DNA from: Streptomyces sp. MBT65
GTDB lineage: Bacteria > Actinomycetota > Actinomycetes > Streptomycetales > Streptomycetaceae
Length of the DNA stretch: 56,693 nucleotides
Assembly (NCBI RefSeq): GCF_016612545.1
Contig: NZ_JAENRY010000009.1
Span: forward strand, 1-56,693
Reading direction: 5' to 3'
Both the position numbers and the translations under genes were made by a program. The notes below the pieces were generated by a model, which was given only the letters and a program-made list of their open reading frames with translations, was not told where the DNA came from and did not search any database. Below, one piece after another: positions 52,765 to 56,693 of the stretch. The stretch's first letter is position 1. Every line of letters begins with the position of its first letter.

Positions 52765-53062
52765 CCTGAGAACGTCCCGGCCGGGGCCATGCCGGGCACC
52801 GCTCAGTCGCAGGGCCCCAGTCGTCCGGGGGCGGCGGCAGTCGGCGATCGCGTCGAGGCTGCCGCCCAACGGGACGGCCCGGTTCGACCACTCCCTCGGC
52901 CATCGCGCGGTGCTCGTACTCCAGGTACGTCGACCATGCGTGGGCGGCGCCAGGCCTCGTTCACACCATCAGCGTACGAACAGGCATCCGTTCGAGGGTG
53001 ACGGTCATACATTCGGATGCCTCGGCGCGCGCCGGAACCGGGCCTCTGTCAACGATCCGACT
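52765..53062. other. Intergenic region upstream of pectate lyase
   Basis: About 298 bases. Minus-strand frames here contain short protein-like pieces but no continuous gene. It should hold the promoter of the pectate lyase/GH12 pair; no confident hexamers were seen. Confidence 0.4.
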
Positions 53063-53878
53063 ATGTACAGCTCAAAACGCACCCTGATGCCCCTCGCCGT
53101 CCTCGCGGCAGCGGTACTCGTCCCTTCGGTCACCAGCACCGTCGCGGCGGCCGACCGCCCGGGCGCCAGCGACTCCGCCCGCCCCGCCGCCGACTGGCCG
53201 GCCGCCAAGCGCGTCCAGCCGGTGTCCGCCACGATCAAAGTCACCGGCAGCCGGGACTTCGACTTCACCCGCTTCGTCGGCACCGGCGCGCTCGGCGGCG
53301 GCGACCAGGCCGAGAACCAGCCGCCGATCCTGGAGCTGGCCGACAAGGCCACCGTCTCGAACGTGATCATCGGCTCACCGGCCGCCGACGGCATCCACTG
53401 CCGGGGCACCTGCACGCTGAAGAACGTGTGGTGGGAGGACGTCGGCGAGGACGCGGCCACCTTCAAGGGCACCGCCGCGAACCAGACCATGACGATCGAC
53501 GGCGGCGGCGCCCGCAAGGCCGCCGACAAGGTGTTCCAGCAGAACGGCCCAGGCACGTTCGTCATCAGGAACTTCAAGGTCGAGAACTTCGGCAAGCTCT
53601 ACCGCTCCTGCGGCAACTGCAAGACGCAGTACCAGCGCCATGTCGTCCTCGACAACGTCACCGTGAAGTCCCCCGGCCTCGACATCGTCGGCATCAATTC
53701 CACGCCGTACGGCGACACCGCCCGCCTGTCCCGCATCACGATCCAGGGCGACCCGGCGCGCAAGATCGTCGTCTGCCAGAAGTTCCGCGGGGTCACCTCG
53801 GGCGAACCCGCGAAGGTCGGATCCGGACCCGACGGACGCAACTGCATCTACAAATCCTCCGACATCACCTACAAGTAG
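53063..53878 (+). CDS. Pectate lyase, polysaccharide lyase family 3
   Basis: A 271-residue exported enzyme. ATG 53063 begins the signal peptide MYSSKRTLMPLAVLAAAVLV (cleavage near VAA-AD); no ribosome site is visible. The mature part has the PL3 beta-helix core with the family hallmark DGIHCRGTCTLKNVWWEDVG, followed by EDAATFKG, cysteine pairs (CGNC) and GDPARKIVVCQKF. PL3 enzymes cleave polygalacturonate by Ca2+-dependent beta-elimination outside the cell. Eleven bases separate it from the GH12 gene, so the two form an operon for plant cell-wall attack. Confidence 0.92.
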   Translation: MYSSKRTLMPLAVLAAAVLVPSVTSTVAAADRPGASDSARPAADWPAAKRVQPVSATIKVTGSRDFDFTRFVGTGALGGGDQAENQPPILELADKATVSNVIIGSPAADGIHCRGTCTLKNVWWEDVGEDAATFKGTAANQTMTIDGGGARKAADKVFQQNGPGTFVIRNFKVENFGKLYRSCGNCKTQYQRHVVLDNVTVKSPGLDIVGINSTPYGDTARLSRITIQGDPARKIVVCQKFRGVTSGEPAKVGSGPDGRNCIYKSSDITYK

Positions 53879-53889
53879 GAGCGCCACCG

Positions 53890-54696
53890 ATGTTCACCCT
53901 CAAGGCACTCACCGCGTCGGTCGCGGCCGCCGTCGCCGCTCCGCTCCTGCTCGCTCCCTCCGCCGCACAGGCCGCCGACAACTGCACTGCCTTCAACACC
54001 GTCAAGGCGTCTCCGTACTACCTCAACAACAACGTCTGGGGCGCCAGCGGCGCCACCGGCAAGCAGTGCACCTGGCTCAACTCCTACCGGGCCGGCAAGG
54101 TCAACTGGGAGACGTCCTTCGACTGGTCGGGCGGCAATCCGAACGGCGTCAAGGCGTACGGCAGCGTCGTGCTCGGGTGGCACTGGGGCTGGAAGGACAC
54201 CACCACCAAGCTGCCCGTCCAGCTCAACAGCCGCCGCAAGATCAGCTCCAACTGGACCTTCGGCATCACCCAGAACACCCCGTCCGTCATGAACGTCTCC
54301 TACGACGTCTGGTTCCACCAGAAATCCAACCCCAACTGGCAGGACCAGCCCCACGACGAGATGATGATCTGGCTCAACCGCCAAGGCGGAGCGGGCCCGT
54401 TGGGCACGAAACGCGAGCGGGTCACCGTCGGCGGCACGGCCTGGGACCTGTACGTCGGGAAGATCGTCAACAAGGACCAGGCGGGCAAGGTCGTCAGCAG
54501 CTGGAACGTCTACTCCTACGTCCGCGTCGCCAACACCAACTCCGCGACCACCGACATCACCGCCATGGCCGACGCGCTCGTCCAGCGCAGGCTGCTGACC
54601 AACACCGCATACCTGACCAGCGTCGAGGCCGGCACCGAGGTCTTCCGCGGCAAAGGCAAGCTGAGCAGCAGCTCCTACTCGGTGAACGTCGGCTGA
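53890..54696 (+). CDS. Endoglucanase, glycoside hydrolase family 12
   Basis: A 268-residue secreted enzyme. ATG 53890 follows an AGGAG. A signal peptide of about 29 residues ends at AQAAD. The jelly-roll GH12 domain fills the mature protein: NNNVWGASG near the start, SYDVWFHQ, the nucleophile Glu in HDEMMIWLNRQGG and the acid/base Glu in VEAGTEVFRGKG. GH12 enzymes hydrolyse beta-1,4 bonds in cellulose or xyloglucan with retention. There is no separate cellulose-binding module. It is downstream partner of the PL3 lyase. Confidence 0.94.
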   Translation: MFTLKALTASVAAAVAAPLLLAPSAAQAADNCTAFNTVKASPYYLNNNVWGASGATGKQCTWLNSYRAGKVNWETSFDWSGGNPNGVKAYGSVVLGWHWGWKDTTTKLPVQLNSRRKISSNWTFGITQNTPSVMNVSYDVWFHQKSNPNWQDQPHDEMMIWLNRQGGAGPLGTKRERVTVGGTAWDLYVGKIVNKDQAGKVVSSWNVYSYVRVANTNSATTDITAMADALVQRRLLTNTAYLTSVEAGTEVFRGKGKLSSSSYSVNVG

Positions 54697-54984
54697 CCCC
54701 AACGGCTTAACGAATAGCACCGATTGCACGATTTCCGAGTGCGGGGTGGGCCTGCGACACCGGGTCGCGACGACCGGGTCGGAGACCCACCTGACTGCCC
54801 TGCATGTGCACGTTGGCGACCATTTGAAGACCCCGCGACGACGTGATCGACCACCGAGGCCGACCGGCGCGGAACCGGTCACTCCTGCCGTGACCCAGGC
54901 GATACCGCGTTTTCATCACGAGGCCCGCTCGCTGCCCTTGACCCAGGCCCGCCTGCGCACAACGTCCCCGTACCGGAGATCGGG
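54697..54984. other. Convergent intergenic region
   Basis: 288 bases between the GH12 stop and the solute-binding protein stop. A 9-base direct repeat (ACCGGGTCG twice near 54760-54780) and loosely complementary GTGGG/CCCAC segments could form a terminator structure, but no strong perfect hairpin was found and no gene is evident. Confidence 0.35.
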
Positions 54985-56118
54985 TCAGGCTCCCGGGTGC
55001 ACCCCGAGCGAGCCCGGCGACGGGTCGCCCTTGACCTCTCCGAAGTAGAGAGCGAAGGTCTGCTTCCAGCGCTCGATCGCGGCACGGTCGGCCATGAAGC
55101 GGGGGAATCCGTCGAGGTTCCCGTTCCGGTACTGCCAGATGGGCTTCAAGCCCGCTGTCGGGGTGACATCCGTACGGACCGACCAGCCGTTGGTGGCGGA
55201 CTGCTGTTCCCCGGTGGACAGCCGCCAGTTGAGGTAGAGCTTGGCCGCGGTCGGGTTCTTGGCCCGCTTCAGGATCGCGGCCCGCTGTCCCCAGGACATG
55301 AAGGGCGTCGACGCGTCGGGGAGCACCCACTTGACGGGACCGGTGGCCAGAGGCGCGCCGGAGCCGCCGACGCCGATCATCTTCTGCCCACTGGTGACGG
55401 CATCCCGGGGGGTGTAGCTGCCGCGGGCGAACTGCAGGTCCTGGGCGGCCAGTCGGGCCAGCCAGTCCCAGCCGTACTTCTGCACATAGAGCGTGTAGAG
55501 GAAGAGCACCGCGTCGTCGTCATGCGGATAGGAAGAAGCGATCCTCCCCTTCCACTTGGCATCGACGAGGTCGAGCGGGCTGGTCGGCACGTCCGAACCG
55601 ACCGCCGCCGGGCCGTACATGAAGCTGAAGGCACTCACCTGCACGGCGACCCAGGCACCCTGGGGGTCCTTGAAAGGGGCGTACACCCGGGAGAAACCGG
55701 CCGGCTTGTAGGCGAGCAGACGCCCCTGCTCCTTCCAGCGCACGAAGTCCTGGACGGTCTGCAGTTGTACGACGTCAGGCACGAGAGTGTCGGTGGCGAA
55801 CTGGTTGTCCACGCGAACGTCGTGGTACTTGCTGTAGTCGACGACAAGCGTCAGATCGATCCCGGGGAAGCTGCTCTTGAAGCCGGTACGGAGGCCGTCC
55901 GCCTGCGTCGAGACGTCACCGCCCGCGTAGATCACGAGTTTTCCGCCCTCCGCCAGGGCGGCCTGGTAGAGCTCGTCGAGTGTGCGGGTCTCCTCGGCGA
56001 CTCCCGTTGTCCGGGCAGTGGTGGACGCCGCGGAGGGGGAGGCGGCGGCTGTGCCTAAGCCGAGCGCGGCACCCGCGCCGGTGGCCAGCAGACGGCGTCG
56101 GCTGGGAAGGCTGGTCAT
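54985..56118 (-). CDS. Tat-exported ABC-type extracellular solute-binding protein
   Basis: A 377-residue protein. ATG 56118 has AGAAAGG upstream and starts a twin-arginine signal (SLPSRRRLLATGAGAALG). The mature protein begins LDELYQAALAEGGKLVIYAG, typical of the iron(III)/polyamine/phosphonate group of periplasmic-binding-protein type 2 folds. It continues with PDVVQLQTVQDFVRWKEQG and SSYPHDDDAVLFLY, and ends with GEVKGDPSPG. Such proteins deliver a solute to an ABC importer at the membrane. No permease or ATPase gene is adjacent in the window; being exported folded suggests a metal-bound or pre-folded form. Ligand unknown. Confidence 0.88.
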   Translation of the reverse strand: MTSLPSRRRLLATGAGAALGLGTAAASPSAASTTARTTGVAEETRTLDELYQAALAEGGKLVIYAGGDVSTQADGLRTGFKSSFPGIDLTLVVDYSKYHDVRVDNQFATDTLVPDVVQLQTVQDFVRWKEQGRLLAYKPAGFSRVYAPFKDPQGAWVAVQVSAFSFMYGPAAVGSDVPTSPLDLVDAKWKGRIASSYPHDDDAVLFLYTLYVQKYGWDWLARLAAQDLQFARGSYTPRDAVTSGQKMIGVGGSGAPLATGPVKWVLPDASTPFMSWGQRAAILKRAKNPTAAKLYLNWRLSTGEQQSATNGWSVRTDVTPTAGLKPIWQYRNGNLDGFPRFMADRAAIERWKQTFALYFGEVKGDPSPGSLGVHPGA

Positions 56119-56580
56119 GTAGGGGAACCTTTCTGACGGAGAAGACAAAGCGCTGTGCGGTGACGCCCGAGTGTCATGCCGCGTCGACAGCACGAAGCGC
56201 GGCTCAGGACGGCCGCGACCTGGTCAGGGGAGGCAGATGCGGTGAGTGGCCGGAGGGGATGCAAGCGGTGCACGGCCCGAGCGACCCGCTCCTCCTGGAC
56301 TGCCGACGGCAGGGCCGGGATCTCGGCGCCCCCGATGAATGAGCGGGAGGCCGACGGGAGCAGCGCCGGGGGGCTCCGAAAAGGGGTGCACGCCCTACCC
56401 GTAGCGGACCGAAGATCCAGGAGATGTGCGTGACCCATGTACCAGGACGACGGTGGCGTTCGTCTGAAGCAGCCTCGAGAGTGGGCCGTGTGCCGCGACA
56501 TGTGCCGCGACACACGGCGGGGTGGTGCGGAGATCGACGGCGGGTCGCACAAACCCTGAGGCGCACCGGTCCCGGCCCGG
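56119..56580. other. Region upstream of the solute-binding protein gene
   Basis: About 460 bases with no convincing gene on either strand; short open frames look out-of-frame. It should include the solute-binding protein promoter. The DNA leads into an HTH fragment at the right edge. Confidence 0.4.
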
Positions 56581-56581
56581 A

Positions 56582-56693
56582 TGCGGGCGCGGAACTCAGA
56601 GGGCGGTCTGCGAGGCGATGGACCTGGAGATCGTGCCCAGCAACGTCAACAACGTCCGGCTGAAGCTCAAGCGGCTGGTCGAACGCGGAATCC
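56582..56693 (+). pseudogene. Helix-turn-helix protein fragment at right edge
   Basis: The last 90 bases read AVCEAMDLEIVPSNVNNVRL followed by KLKRLVERGI, similar to a conserved segment of Streptomyces HTH-type proteins often found near transposable elements. Just upstream, ATG-CGG-GCG-CGG (MRAR) would be the expected preceding residues but lies one base out of frame. It therefore looks like a frameshifted remnant or a gene cut by the window edge. Not enough is visible to name it. Confidence 0.4.

Noticed and set aside
56582..56693. Complete transposase or insertion sequence at the right edge
   Set aside because: Only a short HTH-like segment is visible; no terminal inverted repeats or catalytic residues can be seen before the window ends.

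Overview
The window is very GC-rich, with strong third-position GC, purine-rich ribosome sites and large secreted proteins. The gene families (SWIM/VWA pair, HisKA_3/NarL two-component pairs, PaaX, modular NRPS, GH12/PL3 enzymes) point to an actinomycete, most likely Streptomyces. No tRNA, rRNA, CRISPR array or complete insertion sequence was seen.

Left part (1-17.3 kb): the end of a VWA-protein/SWIM-zinc-finger pair, a 14-TM drug-efflux type MFS transporter, a secreted Ig-like protein, a very large secreted GH35 beta-galactosidase, a repeat-bearing lipoprotein, a stand-alone receiver protein, and two sensor-kinase/LuxR-type regulator pairs in tandem. Clear hairpin terminators separate several of these.

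Central part (17.5-39.1 kb): an apparent natural-product cluster. A serine-hydrolase lipoprotein and an MmpL transporter with a C-terminal TM2 domain converge on a minus-strand operon. That operon holds a C-A-T-TE NRPS, then a translationally coupled A-T-C-A-T-KS-KR-T-TE hybrid lacking any acyltransferase, an unfamiliar 60-residue protein and a TauD-type Fe(II)/2-oxoglutarate oxygenase. A cupin-like protein, a GT1 glycosyltransferase and a nucleotidyltransferase flank it. The predicted core chemistry is a short peptide extended once by malonate and reduced (a statine-like beta-hydroxy gamma-amino acid), but the product is unknown. No trans-AT, MbtH-like protein or phosphopantetheinyl transferase is in the window.

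Right-centre (39.4-47.8 kb): a compact, overlapping operon for CoA-dependent catabolism of a 2-substituted benzoate (anthranilate or salicylate type). It encodes an FAH-family hydrolase, cupin, TesB thioesterase, aryl-CoA ligase, flavin monooxygenase/Old-Yellow-Enzyme fusion, hot-dog thioesterase and PaaX regulator, with a divergent RidA homologue that lacks the usual arginine.

Right part (47.8-56.7 kb): an ECF-like sigma/membrane anti-sigma pair; about 1.6 kb of decayed genes (MarR, universal stress protein, cellulase-like protein); a plant-polysaccharide group (beta-helix protein with a predicted leaderless promoter, PL3 pectate lyase, GH12 endoglucanase); a Tat-exported solute-binding protein; and a helix-turn-helix fragment cut by the right edge.
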